NCBI RefSeq assembly: GCF_013376455.1
Contig: NZ_CP045505.1
Coordinates: 1-51,725, forward strand
Direction: 5' to 3'
From: Desulfolutivibrio sulfodismutans DSM 3696
GTDB lineage: Bacteria > Desulfobacterota > Desulfovibrionia > Desulfovibrionales > Desulfovibrionaceae
DNA length: 51,725 bases
Part shown: one piece after another, positions 8,668 to 16,950 of the stretch
Numbering within the stretch: position 1 is the stretch's first letter
How the letters are laid out: every line of letters starts with the position of its first letter
The notes under the pieces: model-generated
The model's database searches: none
The model's input: the letters and a program-made list of their open reading frames with translations, nothing else
Told to the model about the DNA's origin: nothing
Translations under genes and position numbers: made by a program

Positions 8668-9737
8668 TGGAGCCAGACGCCGCGTTCTGGCGCGGCAAAC
8701 GGGTTGTGGTCACCGGGCATACCGGATTCAAAGGCGGCTGGCTCACCCTGTGGCTGCGCCGCCTGGGGGCGACGGTGACCGGAATCTCCCTGCCTCCGGA
8801 CACGACCCCCGATCTCTTCACCCTGGCCCGGGTGGCCGAGGGGATTTCCCACCATCTGGCGGACATCCGGGACCGGGAGGCCGTGGCCCGCATCATCCGC
8901 GAGGCCGATCCCCAGGCGGTCTTTCATCTGGCGGCCCAGCCCCTGGTGCGCCCCAGCTACGACGACCCCATCGGCACCTTTTCCACCAACGTCATGGGCA
9001 CGGCCCATGTGCTCGACGCCCTGCGTTTCTGCCCGAACCTGCGGGTGGTGGCGGCCATCACCACGGACAAGGTCTACCGCAACCGGGAATGGCCGTTTCC
9101 CTACCGGGAGGACGACCACCTGGGCGGCCACGACCCCTACAGCGCCAGCAAGGCCGGTTCGGAGATCGTGGCCGCCTGCTACCGCGACGCCTTTTTCAAG
9201 GACCGGGGCGTGGCCCTGGCCACGGCCCGGGCCGGAAACGTCATCGGCGGCGGCGACTGGTCCCTGGACCGGCTCATTCCCGACGCGGTGCGGGCCTTTG
9301 GCGGCGGCGGCACGCTGCACATCCGGCGGCCGGACGCCGTGCGGCCCTGGCAGCATGTGCTGGAGCCCCTGGCGGGCTATCTGCGCCTGGCCCGGCTTCT
9401 TTTTGACGATCCCGGCCTGGCCGGGGCCTATAATTTCGGACCCCACACCTCCGAGGCCGCCACCGTGCGCCAGGTGGTGGAACTGGCCCGGGCCGCCTTT
9501 GGGGGCGGCGAGGTGGCCTACGGCCCCGGGGACGAAGGCCCCCATGAGGCCGGATGGCTGGCCCTGGAGACGGCCAAGGCCCGGACCCTGCTCGGGGTGC
9601 GGCCCCTGTGGAGCCTGGAGGAGGCCGTTGGCCGGACCATGGCCTGGTACGCCCGCCAGTTGCGCGGCCAGGACGCCCGGGAACTGTGCCTGGAGGAGAT
9701 CGCGGCCTATGAGGCCCTGTTGCAGGGGGCGGCATGA
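8667..9737 (+). CDS. rfbG: CDP-glucose 4,6-dehydratase
   Basis: A 356-aa extended SDR enzyme that converts CDP-glucose to CDP-4-keto-6-deoxyglucose. It shows the glycine motif TGHTGFKGGW near the N-terminus, HLAAQPLVRPSY, TTDKVYRN and the catalytic YSASK, then ARAGNVIGGGDW, all hallmarks of RfbG/DdhB. It sits between rfbF and an RmlC-like epimerase gene, with single-base overlaps on both sides (TGATG upstream, ATGA downstream). Together they commit the cluster to CDP-linked 6-deoxy sugars. No RfbH-type 3-dehydratase is present, so dideoxyhexoses such as paratose are not the expected product. Confidence 0.95.
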   Translation: MEPDAAFWRGKRVVVTGHTGFKGGWLTLWLRRLGATVTGISLPPDTTPDLFTLARVAEGISHHLADIRDREAVARIIREADPQAVFHLAAQPLVRPSYDDPIGTFSTNVMGTAHVLDALRFCPNLRVVAAITTDKVYRNREWPFPYREDDHLGGHDPYSASKAGSEIVAACYRDAFFKDRGVALATARAGNVIGGGDWSLDRLIPDAVRAFGGGGTLHIRRPDAVRPWQHVLEPLAGYLRLARLLFDDPGLAGAYNFGPHTSEAATVRQVVELARAAFGGGEVAYGPGDEGPHEAGWLALETAKARTLLGVRPLWSLEEAVGRTMAWYARQLRGQDARELCLEEIAAYEALLQGAA

Positions 9738-10300
9738 GCGGCGGGCGTTTCGAAATCCGCACAACGCCCCTGGCCGGGCTGGCGGTCATCAGGCGGCTGC
9801 CCCGGAGCGACCCGCGCGGCTTCTTCGAGCGTTTTTTCTGCGCGGCGGAGCTGGCCCCGGCCGGTTGGACCGGCCCCGTGGCCCAGATCAACCGGACCCT
9901 GACCGCCTCGCCGGGAACCCTGCGCGGCCTGCATTTCCAGCATCCGCCCCACGCGGAAAAAAAACTGGTGAGCTGCCTGCGCGGCGAGGTTTTTGACGTG
10001 GCCGTGGACATCCGGGCCGGATCGCCCACCTTTTTGCACTGGCACGCCGAAATCCTGTCCGGCGACAACCATACCTCGCTTCTGATCCCGGAGGGCTTCG
10101 CCCACGGCTTCCAGACCCTCACCCCGGACGTGGAGATGCTCTATCTGCATTCCACGCCCTACGCCCCCGGGGCCGAAGGGGGCCTGCGCCCCGACGATCC
10201 CCGGCTGGCCATCGCCTGGCCCGATCCCGTGGCCCTGCTCTCGGAGCGCGACGCCGGGCACGCCCTGATCGACGAAACCTTTCAAGGGGTCATCTTGTGA
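9734..10300 (+). CDS. RmlC-like (dTDP-4-dehydrorhamnose 3,5-epimerase family) NDP-sugar epimerase
   Basis: A 188-aa cupin of the RmlC family. It retains LRGLHFQ with the catalytic histidine, the DVAVDIRAGSPTF strand and IPEGFAHGFQTL. The family inverts C3 and/or C5 of 4-keto-6-deoxy sugars. Here it lies directly after the CDP-glucose dehydratase, so its substrate is more likely CDP-4-keto-6-deoxyglucose than the dTDP form. No rmlA, rmlB or rmlD homologue accompanies it. It overlaps its neighbours at both ends (ATGA and GTGA). It may act on one carbon only; the sequence does not settle this. Confidence 0.85.
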   Translation: MSGGRFEIRTTPLAGLAVIRRLPRSDPRGFFERFFCAAELAPAGWTGPVAQINRTLTASPGTLRGLHFQHPPHAEKKLVSCLRGEVFDVAVDIRAGSPTFLHWHAEILSGDNHTSLLIPEGFAHGFQTLTPDVEMLYLHSTPYAPGAEGGLRPDDPRLAIAWPDPVALLSERDAGHALIDETFQGVIL

Positions 10301-11523
10301 ACTGCCGCCACTGCGGGGCCGCCCTGAGCCTGCCCTTTCTGGACCTGGGAAGCGCCCCGCCCTCCAACGCCTATCTGACGGAAAGCGCCCTGCGCGCCCC
10401 GGAGACCTGGTTTCCCCTGCGGCTTCTGGCCTGCACCCGGTGCTGGCTGGTGCAGACCGAGGACCATGCCGGGCGCGAGCTTCTTTTCACCCACGATTAC
10501 GCCTATTTCAGCTCCTTTTCCTCCTCCTGGCTGGCCCACGCCAAGACCTACGTGGCGGCCATGCGCGAGCGCCTGGGCCTGGGGCCGCACAGCCTGGTGG
10601 CCGAGGTGGCGGCCAACGACGGCTACCTGCTCCAATACGTGCGCCAGGCGGGCATCCCCTGCTACGGCATCGAGCCCACCCACGGCACGGCCATGGCCGC
10701 CCGGGAGAAGGGCGTCGAGATCGTGGAGGAGTTTTTCGGCGCGGAGCTGGCCCGGCGGCTGGCGGCGGACGGGCGGCAGGTGGACCTTGTGGCCGCCAAC
10801 AACGTCTTAGCCCATGTGCCGGACATCGGCGACTTCGTGGCCGGGTTCGCCATCCTGCTCAAGCCCCAGGGGGTGGCCACCTTCGAGTTCCCGCACCTTC
10901 TGCGCATGGTCCGGGAAAACCAGTTCGACACCGCCTATCACGAACACTATTCGTACCTGTCCCTGACGGCGGTTTCGGCCATTTTTGCGGCCAACGGCCT
11001 GGCCGTGTTCGACGTGCAGGAGCATCCCACCCACGGCGGCAGCCTGCGGGTGTTCGCCCAGCGCGCCGATACCGGCCGCCGCGAGGCGTCCCCGGCCGTG
11101 GCCGCCATGCTGGCCACGGAGCGCGAGGCGGGCATGCTGACGCAGGCCTTTTACGCCGATTTCCAGGCCCGGGCCGTGGCCGTGAAAAACGGCCTGCTGG
11201 GTTTTCTCCTGGACGCGGCCGCCAAGGGGCTGGCCGTGGGGGCCTACGGCGCGGCGGCCAAGGGCAACACCCTGCTCAATTTCGCGGGCGTGCGCCCGGA
11301 CCTTCTGCCCTACGTGGTGGACAAAAACCCGGCCAAACAGGGCAAATACCTGCCCGGCAGCCGCATCCCCATCGTGGACGAGGCGCATTTGCGCGCCGCC
11401 CGGCCCGACGTGGTGCTCATCCTGCCCTGGAACCTGGAGGCCGAGGTGGTGGAGCAGCTTTCCTACATCCGGGAGTGGGGCGGCCGGTTCGCCCTGGCCG
11501 TGCCCCGGCTGCGGGTGGTGTAG
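10297..11523 (+). CDS. NDP-sugar C-methyltransferase (TylC3/TcaB9-like)
   Basis: A 408-aa SAM-dependent enzyme with the three-part build of NDP-4-keto-6-deoxysugar C-3 methyltransferases. It has an N-terminal zinc site (C3, C6, C46, C49), a central Rossmann domain with VAEVAANDGYLL as the SAM motif, the catalytic YHEHYSYLSL segment, and a C-terminal Methyltransf_14-type domain (YGAAAKGNTLLNF, DKNPAKQGKYLPG). GTG 10297 overlaps the stop of the epimerase gene. In this context it most likely methylates C3 of a CDP-4-keto-6-deoxyhexose, giving a branched sugar. Regiochemistry is inferred from the family. Confidence 0.88.
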   Translation: MNCRHCGAALSLPFLDLGSAPPSNAYLTESALRAPETWFPLRLLACTRCWLVQTEDHAGRELLFTHDYAYFSSFSSSWLAHAKTYVAAMRERLGLGPHSLVAEVAANDGYLLQYVRQAGIPCYGIEPTHGTAMAAREKGVEIVEEFFGAELARRLAADGRQVDLVAANNVLAHVPDIGDFVAGFAILLKPQGVATFEFPHLLRMVRENQFDTAYHEHYSYLSLTAVSAIFAANGLAVFDVQEHPTHGGSLRVFAQRADTGRREASPAVAAMLATEREAGMLTQAFYADFQARAVAVKNGLLGFLLDAAAKGLAVGAYGAAAKGNTLLNFAGVRPDLLPYVVDKNPAKQGKYLPGSRIPIVDEAHLRAARPDVVLILPWNLEAEVVEQLSYIREWGGRFALAVPRLRVV

Positions 11524-11584
11524 GGACGCACGTCCTTTTTCAGGGACGGGGCGCGGGGACGGCGAAACGCAAGGGGGACGGGCC

Positions 11585-12445
11585 ATGCAGCGGATTTTGG
11601 TCACCGGGGCCGGGGGATTCGTCGGCCGCCATGTGCTGGCCGCCCTGGCGGGGCAGGGGGTGCGGATCATGGCTGCGGTGCGTGATCCGAAGGCCTTCGC
11701 CCTGGCGCATCCCGGGGCCTGCGACGCGGATTGCCTGTTTCGGCTGGATCTGGCCCGGGACCAGCCGGACCCCGCGACGCTTTTTACCGCCCTGGGCCGT
11801 CCCGACGTGCTTATTCATCTGGCCTGGGGCGGGCTTCCCGACTACCGGAACCTGGCCCATTTCGAGACCGAGGCCCCGCGCCATTACGCCTTCGTGAAGG
11901 CCATGGTCCAGGGCGGCCTGTCCCGGGTGGCGGCGGTGGGCACCTGCCTGGAATACGGCCTGCAAAGCGGCCCCCTGGCCGAGACCCTGCCCGCCCGGCC
12001 CGTGACCCCCTACGGCCTGGGCAAGGACATCCTGCGCCGCCAGCTGGCGGCCCTGTCCCGGGTGACGCCTTTTTCGTTTCTGTGGTGCCGACTTTTCTAC
12101 ATGTACGGCCCGGGCCAGGCTCGGGGCTCGCTTTTTCCGCTTCTGGCCGCAGCGGCGGCCCGGGGGGACGAGGCCTTTCCCATGTCCGGCGGCGAGCAGT
12201 TGCGCGACTACCTGCCGGTGGAGACCGTGGCCGACCTCCTGGTCCGGGCGACGCTTTCGCCTGCAGCCGAGGGGATCGTCAACGTCTGTTCCGGCCGCCC
12301 GGTGTCCGTGCGCACCCTGGTGGAACGCTGGATGGCCGAAAACGGCTGGCGCCTGCACCTTACGCTTGGCCGCTATCCCTATCCCGATTACGAGCCCCTG
12401 GCCTTCTGGGGTGACGCCTCCCGCCTCTCTGCCTTGTTCTCCTGA
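11585..12445 (+). CDS. NAD(P)-dependent NDP-sugar ketoreductase/epimerase (extended SDR)
   Basis: A 286-aa extended SDR with a perfect glycine motif (VTGAGGFVGRHVLAAL), a YGLGK active site and RLFYMYGPGQ. It follows a GGGGGAC ribosome binding site 61 bases after the C-methyltransferase gene. As the last gene of the CDP-sugar run it is the natural candidate for the 4-keto reduction that finishes the branched 6-deoxyhexose. An epimerase role is possible too. Confidence 0.82.
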   Translation: MQRILVTGAGGFVGRHVLAALAGQGVRIMAAVRDPKAFALAHPGACDADCLFRLDLARDQPDPATLFTALGRPDVLIHLAWGGLPDYRNLAHFETEAPRHYAFVKAMVQGGLSRVAAVGTCLEYGLQSGPLAETLPARPVTPYGLGKDILRRQLAALSRVTPFSFLWCRLFYMYGPGQARGSLFPLLAAAAARGDEAFPMSGGEQLRDYLPVETVADLLVRATLSPAAEGIVNVCSGRPVSVRTLVERWMAENGWRLHLTLGRYPYPDYEPLAFWGDASRLSALFS

Positions 12446-12462
12446 TTCAGCCCTTGTCAATG

Positions 12463-12491
12463 TCGTGCACATGCTGCACAATGATGTGCAT
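12463..12491. promoter_or_regulatory. Candidate operator 1: overlapping GTGCA dyads
   Basis: The segment contains GTGCAC, then GTGCA-CATGC-TGCAC, and then the perfect inverted repeat TGCACA-ATGA-TGTGCA (12475-12490). Such spaced dyads are typical of binding sites for dimeric regulators. There is no T-tract, so a terminator is less likely. Confidence 0.4.
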
Positions 12492-12741
12492 GGCGTGCCG
12501 TACACATTTCACAACCATGTCGGCGACAGCCTGTGCCTGCGTCGCCCTGCCGGGCGTCGTTCGTTTGCGCCTGCGGGCCGTCCGGGTTCGGAGCGCCTGT
12601 AGGCAACGCGCGAAACATCTTGGGAACACGTCGTTTCTGCATGACGTATCCGGGTGTTCTTCCTGTACCGGCGACGCCTTCAAGCCGTGATTGGCGCATG
12701 CGCGCCGTTTTTCCCCGTTCCGGGATAGCGGATGAAAAAGT

Positions 12742-12769
12742 CGTGCAATATGTGCACGATATTGTGCAA
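12742..12769. promoter_or_regulatory. Candidate operator 2: TGCAATAT-GTGCAC-ATATTGTGCA near-palindrome
   Basis: A near-symmetric element centred on GTGCAC lies 13-40 bases before the preferred ATG (12783) of the next gene. It shares GTGCA words with operator 1. If the gene starts at 12783 this lies in the promoter or leader; if it starts at 12732 it is inside codons. Confidence 0.4.
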
Positions 12770-12782
12770 GGGAGTATCTTTC

Positions 12783-13928
12783 ATGCAAGGCAGTCCGGAG
12801 CTTCGACACGACGTTCACCCGCTTGGAACCATGCCGATTCCGGGAAAAATCCCGACGGAAACGAACAGGCGGTCGCTCTACCGGCTGCACGGGCTTCCGG
12901 TCCTGCAAAACCGGGTCTACGACACCCCGGCCCAGGCCCGGGCCTGTCCCCGCGGGGTCATGGATCTGGTCCAGGACATGGACACGGGCCTGATCCACAA
13001 TGCGGCCTTCGATCCCTCTGTCTTGGTCTATGATGAAAACTATCAAAACGAGCAGGCCGTCTCCGGGGTCTTCCGGGACCATTTGGACACGGTGGCCGGG
13101 ATCGTGGAGCAGTGGTTCCGGGACATGGACCTGGTGGAGATCGGGTGCGGCAAGGGCCGGTTCCTGGAGCTTCTGCGTTCCCGCGGCGTCCGGGTTACGG
13201 GCATCGATCCGGCCTACGAGGGGACGTCGCCGGACGTGATCCGGGCGCCCTTTTCGCCGGAACTGGGCATCCGGGCCCAGGGCGTGATCCTGCGCCATGT
13301 GCTGGAACACATTGCCGATCCGGTGGGCTTTTTGCAAAACGTGGCCGAGGCCAACGGCGGGGGCGGGCTGGTGTACATCGAAGTGCCGTGCCTGGAGTGG
13401 ATCGCGGATCGCCGGGCCTTTTTCGACATCTACTACGAGCACGTCAACTATTTCCGGTTAAGCGACCTTACGGCCCTGTTCGGCGCGGTGCACGATTCGG
13501 GGCGGTTGTTCGGCGGCCAATATCTCTATGTGGTGGCGGATTTGGCCAGTCTGCGCCGTCCGCGTCGGCGTTCGAAGGACGTATTTTCCCTCCCCGACGA
13601 TTTTCTTGCGGCCGTGAACCGTTCGGCCCGGCTGCTGGCCGACCGGGGAGGCAAAAACGCCGTGGTGTGGGGCGGCTCCTCCAAGGGGGTGATCTTCTCC
13701 CTGCTCATGCAGCAGCGCGGCCTGGTGATCGATTACGTGATCGACATCAATCCTGCCAAACAGGGTCGTTTTCTGGCCGCCACGGGGCTCAAAGTGGACG
13801 CGGCGGAAACCGTGTTGCAATTTTTGAAGGAGGAAGATCTTGTTTTCATCATGAATTCAAACTATTATGAGGAAATCAGGGCGGTTTCCGGCCCCAATTT
13901 CAGGTATGTAAGGATCGACAATGACTGA
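12783..13928 (+). CDS. SAM-dependent methyltransferase with Methyltransf_14-type C-terminal domain
   Basis: A 381-aa protein with SAM motif LVEIGCGKGRFLELL, LRHVLEHIADPVGFL, the YYEHVNYFRLSDL segment that matches the catalytic region of sugar C-methyltransferases, and a C-terminal domain with WGGSSKGVIF and DINPAKQGRFL. It resembles the enzyme at 10297-11523 but lacks the N-terminal CxxC pairs, which are replaced by an unrelated leader. An upstream ATG (12732) would add 17 residues; 12783 is preferred because AAGGGAG precedes it and the leader holds the GTGCA dyad. It overlaps the next gene by 8 bases. It probably modifies a sugar; substrate unknown. Confidence 0.75.
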   Translation: MQGSPELRHDVHPLGTMPIPGKIPTETNRRSLYRLHGLPVLQNRVYDTPAQARACPRGVMDLVQDMDTGLIHNAAFDPSVLVYDENYQNEQAVSGVFRDHLDTVAGIVEQWFRDMDLVEIGCGKGRFLELLRSRGVRVTGIDPAYEGTSPDVIRAPFSPELGIRAQGVILRHVLEHIADPVGFLQNVAEANGGGGLVYIEVPCLEWIADRRAFFDIYYEHVNYFRLSDLTALFGAVHDSGRLFGGQYLYVVADLASLRRPRRRSKDVFSLPDDFLAAVNRSARLLADRGGKNAVVWGGSSKGVIFSLLMQQRGLVIDYVIDINPAKQGRFLAATGLKVDAAETVLQFLKEEDLVFIMNSNYYEEIRAVSGPNFRYVRIDND

Positions 13929-14690
13929 TTTTACCCGTCAGGTTCACGAGCGCATTCTCAATAACGGAAAAGACCTTCCCCTCAAACACGCCGCCCAAAG
14001 TTTTCTTCTGGAATCGTTACGCGCCTGTTATTCCTACAACTTCTCCTGGCTCTCCCGGCCCATCATCCAGTACCCCCAGGACATGGCGGCCCTGCAGGAA
14101 CTCATCTGGGCCACCCGTCCGGACCTGATCCTGGAAACCGGCATCGCCCACGGCGGGTCGCTCATTTTCAGCGCCTCCATGCTGGCCCTTTTGGACATGT
14201 GCGACGCCATTGAGGCCGGACGGACCATGGACCCCCGCCAGTCGTCCCGCCGGGTGATCGGCCTGGACATCGACATCCGGGCCCACAACAAGGCGGCCAT
14301 CGAGGCCCATCCCATGTTCTCGCGCATCACCATGATCGAGGGGTCGTCCATCGACCCGGAGGTGGTGGAGCAGGTGCGCACGGCGGCGGCGGGATATTCC
14401 CGGGTGCTGGTGTGCCTGGACTCCATGCACACCCACGCCCACGTCCTGGCCGAGCTTATGGCCTATGCCCCCTGGTCACCCCGGGAAGCTATTGTGTGGT
14501 CTTCGACACCATCGTGGAGGACATGCCCCAGGGCTCCTTCCCCGACCGTCCCTGGGACAAGGGGGACAACCCCAAGACCGCCGTGTGGGAATTTCTCAAG
14601 TCGCATCCCGAATTCGAAATCGACGCCATGATGCAGGACAAGCTGCTGCTCACCGTGGCCCCGGACGGCTTCCTCCGGCGCAAGGGGTGA
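13921..14690 (+). pseudogene. CmcI-like (cephalosporin hydroxylase family) protein gene, frameshifted
   Basis: The first frame runs 13921-14631. It encodes the start of a CmcI-type SAM-binding protein (LILETGIAHGGSLIF, VIGLDIDIRAHNKAAI, VLVCLDSMHTHAHV) and then loses homology. The family's C-terminal half (GSYCVVFDTIVEDMP ... PEFEIDAMMQDKLL) lies in another frame and ends at 14690. The shift falls in the C-run at about 14469-14474 (GCCCCCTGG); one more C would restore a protein of about 256 aa. CmcI relatives in glycan clusters are usually methyltransferase-like enzymes. This could be a real mutation, a phase-variable C-tract or a sequencing error. Confidence 0.8.
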
Positions 14691-14836
14691 TCGGGCCTGT
14701 GGCCCCGGGCCGCTCCGATGGCAGGACCGGCCTGACACGGCGTTTCCTTCCGGGGCAAACGCGGGGTCGGCCCTGACAGGTTCTCTGTCGCGGCCGGAGA
14801 TCCCGAGCAAACACCTGGATTCTGACCGACCCGCCC

Positions 14837-16639
14837 ATGGTTGAACATCGCCCCTCCCCCGTTCCGGGCGCGCCGCCCGTTCCCTGGCGGGCCGCATTGG
14901 CGGCCTGGGGGGCTTTTGCGTGTCTGGCGGCCTTCTACCTCCTGTACGTCACCCCGCGCCGGGGCGTGCTTTTCAGCGACGAGGCGTGGTATCTGTACAA
15001 CGCCGTGCGCGCCCTGCATCACGGCGAGATCGCAAGCTACCTGCCCCAGGCCCCGGCCCACCTGTTCAACGCCTTTTCCATGATCTTTCTCGGCGACGGC
15101 TACCTGCCCCAGCGTTACGTCTTCATCCTGGCCAACATGGCGGCGGGCGTGGCCCTGCTGGCTGGGGTGGGCGGCAAAAAGGCCCTGGCTACGAGCCTCC
15201 CCTTGGGCCTTGGCTGCGTCCTGGTGGCCGGGCTGTCGTCGGTGATCAATTATCAAAACGGCCCGGGACTTTTTTTGTGCCTGGGGCTGGGCCTTTATTT
15301 CCTCGGGGATCGGGCGGCCGGGCCGGTCGCGGCCTGGACCCTGTCCACGGCGGCCGGGTTTTTCCTGGCCGCCTCGGCCATGGCCAACCTGACCGTGACC
15401 CCGGGGTTGGCCATGATCTGCCTGGGGCTTTTGTGGCGGGCCTGGAGGACCGGACGCCTTCGTCGGGCCGTGGGTCCCCTGGCCTGCGGCCTGTTTTTTG
15501 GGGCCATGCTTGGCGCGTACGCCGCCGCTTTGGGCCTGGAGAGGCTGTTTCACGTCCCCAAGGGGCACGGCTTCCTGTACGGCCGGTTGGGGGAGATCGT
15601 GCTTTTGGCCGTGGCCTGGCCAGCGTTTTGGGGAGGCTTTGCCGGGGTGGCGGCGCTGTGGCGCAGGCGCGGGCATCGCACGGACCCCGTGGCCTGGGGC
15701 CTGTGGCTGCTGGTTTCGGCCGCCGCCGCCCTGCTGGTCAAGGCCATCCTCGTGGCCTGCGGGGGCCGGGTGGTGTTTCCCTTGGACCCGCTGCCCACCC
15801 TGAACCCGGTGATCCTTCTGCCCCATTACGCCTACGGGCTGCTCTGCCTGGGCCTGCTGCACGGGGCGCTCACCCGGGGAACCACGGACCAGGCGTGGCG
15901 CCGGGGGCTGGGCGCGGCCCTGGCCCTGCTGCTGTACTGGGCGCAACAGACCTTTTACAGCGAAATCTTCGTGACCTTCTCCATGGTCTTCATCTCGGGC
16001 TTCATGATGGCCCTGGGGCTTTTGCTTCTGTCCCTGCCCGCCCTCCCCGCCCTCCGGGGGGGGCGCGACGTTCCGGGACGGGGAAGGGCCGGAGCCCTGT
16101 TCCTGGCGGCCCTGGTCTTCGTGGGGGGCAGCCTGGGGTATCTGGAAACCGGGGGCTGGACCGGCGAGACGCGCCTGTCCGGGCCCAAGGTGGAATTGGA
16201 CAACCCCCGGCTGCGCGGGATCCTGGAATCCCCGGAGCGGGCCGCGATGCTGGCGGCCGTGGAACGGGCCTACGCCGGGGCGGGATGCCGGGAGAAGGCG
16301 CTTTTGTGCTTCAACAACGCCTCCCTGCTGCATTACGTCCTGGATCACCCCGCCCCGCCCGGGTTGAGCTACATTCCCCAGCCCACCTATTTTGAGCCGG
16401 AGATACGGGAGATCGTGGAGGGCAAAAAACCCTGGTGCGTGCTGTATTCGGCAAGTTACCGCCGTCCCGGCACGGCGCAGCGGGAAGAGGCGTTCATGCA
16501 GGATCTCGCCGCGCGTGCGGCCGAAAGGCGCGTCCTGGGCGATCCCTCTTCCAGCATTCCCTACACCGATTTTGTGCTTTTCCTCGGGCCTGCGCCCATG
16601 GGGCAGGACGTTCCCGGGCCGGACGGCGGAACGCGGTAG
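14837..16639 (+). CDS. Polytopic membrane protein, probable GT-C type glycosyltransferase
   Basis: A 600-aa protein with about eleven hydrophobic helices up to roughly residue 440 and a soluble C-terminal domain of about 160 residues. The first extracytoplasmic loop carries FSDEAWYLYN, matching the acidic catalytic site of GT-C enzymes (ArnT/PMT type), which use polyprenyl-phosphate sugars at the outer face of the membrane. The polyprenyl sugar transferase at 4893 could supply its donor. No closer family was recognised. It is separated by 146 bases from the frameshifted gene and is convergent with the PAPS synthetase gene. Confidence 0.65.
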   Translation: MVEHRPSPVPGAPPVPWRAALAAWGAFACLAAFYLLYVTPRRGVLFSDEAWYLYNAVRALHHGEIASYLPQAPAHLFNAFSMIFLGDGYLPQRYVFILANMAAGVALLAGVGGKKALATSLPLGLGCVLVAGLSSVINYQNGPGLFLCLGLGLYFLGDRAAGPVAAWTLSTAAGFFLAASAMANLTVTPGLAMICLGLLWRAWRTGRLRRAVGPLACGLFFGAMLGAYAAALGLERLFHVPKGHGFLYGRLGEIVLLAVAWPAFWGGFAGVAALWRRRGHRTDPVAWGLWLLVSAAAALLVKAILVACGGRVVFPLDPLPTLNPVILLPHYAYGLLCLGLLHGALTRGTTDQAWRRGLGAALALLLYWAQQTFYSEIFVTFSMVFISGFMMALGLLLLSLPALPALRGGRDVPGRGRAGALFLAALVFVGGSLGYLETGGWTGETRLSGPKVELDNPRLRGILESPERAAMLAAVERAYAGAGCREKALLCFNNASLLHYVLDHPAPPGLSYIPQPTYFEPEIREIVEGKKPWCVLYSASYRRPGTAQREEAFMQDLAARAAERRVLGDPSSSIPYTDFVLFLGPAPMGQDVPGPDGGTR

Positions 16640-16794
16640 CCCCCCCCTGCCTTGCCTTGACGGGCATGTTCGGGGTATCCCCCAAAAAAGATTGGCTTTT
16701 TAATGCGTGCGAACCATGCCTTTCCTGCGGCGGACAGGAAGGCATTGCGTATGGGCGCACGGGCATTCACGGCAGCACGGGCGAGAAATGAGGT
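16640..16794. other. Convergent gap between the GT-C-like gene and transposase debris
   Basis: It contains no gene. Its only notable structure is the stem-loop listed at 16715-16745. Confidence 0.5.
16715..16745. terminator. Stem-loop between convergent genes
   Basis: ATGCCTTTCCTG and CAGGAAGGCAT form an 11-bp stem with one bulge and an 8-base loop. It lies between two convergent transcription units and could end both. The U-tract is weak, so this is only a candidate. Confidence 0.4.
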
Positions 16795-16950
16795 TCATCG
16801 CGGAATTCCGGGAAAAGCGGCCCTGATTTTGAGGAAGGCATAGGCGTCGTCCCGGAAGCCGTAGGCCAGGCGCCTGGCCACTCGCGAGTAACGCCCAACC
16901 CAGGGCGACTCCTCAAGCGTTGCCCCGCAATCCGGGCAACGAACCCGGCG
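16795..16950 (-). pseudogene. Transposase remnant (ISL3-like ends), in frame after the PAPS synthetase stop
   Basis: Immediately after the TGA of the PAPS synthetase gene the same frame stays open for 51 codons. It encodes RRVRCPDCGATLEE (a CxxC zinc-ribbon start) joined to VARRLAYGFRDDAYAFLKIR, which resembles a transposase C-terminus. It looks like an internally deleted transposon fragment. No start codon or ribosome binding site was seen. A functional read-through extension cannot be excluded but is not favoured. Confidence 0.4.

Larger units (their letters stand above)
12446..12782. other. Intergenic region with GTGCA dyads at both ends
   Basis: No convincing gene. The stretch separates the CDP-sugar operon from the next methyltransferase gene. 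A short cysteine-rich frame (12454-12690) is a by-product of repeated TGCA words. Two clusters of GTGCA/TGCAC words lie at its two ends and are listed separately. A GCGCATGCGC palindrome occurs near 12694-12703. Confidence 0.5.

Noticed and set aside
12454-12690. Cysteine-rich small protein
   Set aside because: The cysteines come from repeated TGCA words in the dyad region. There is no ribosome binding site, and the rest is Arg-rich and unrelated.
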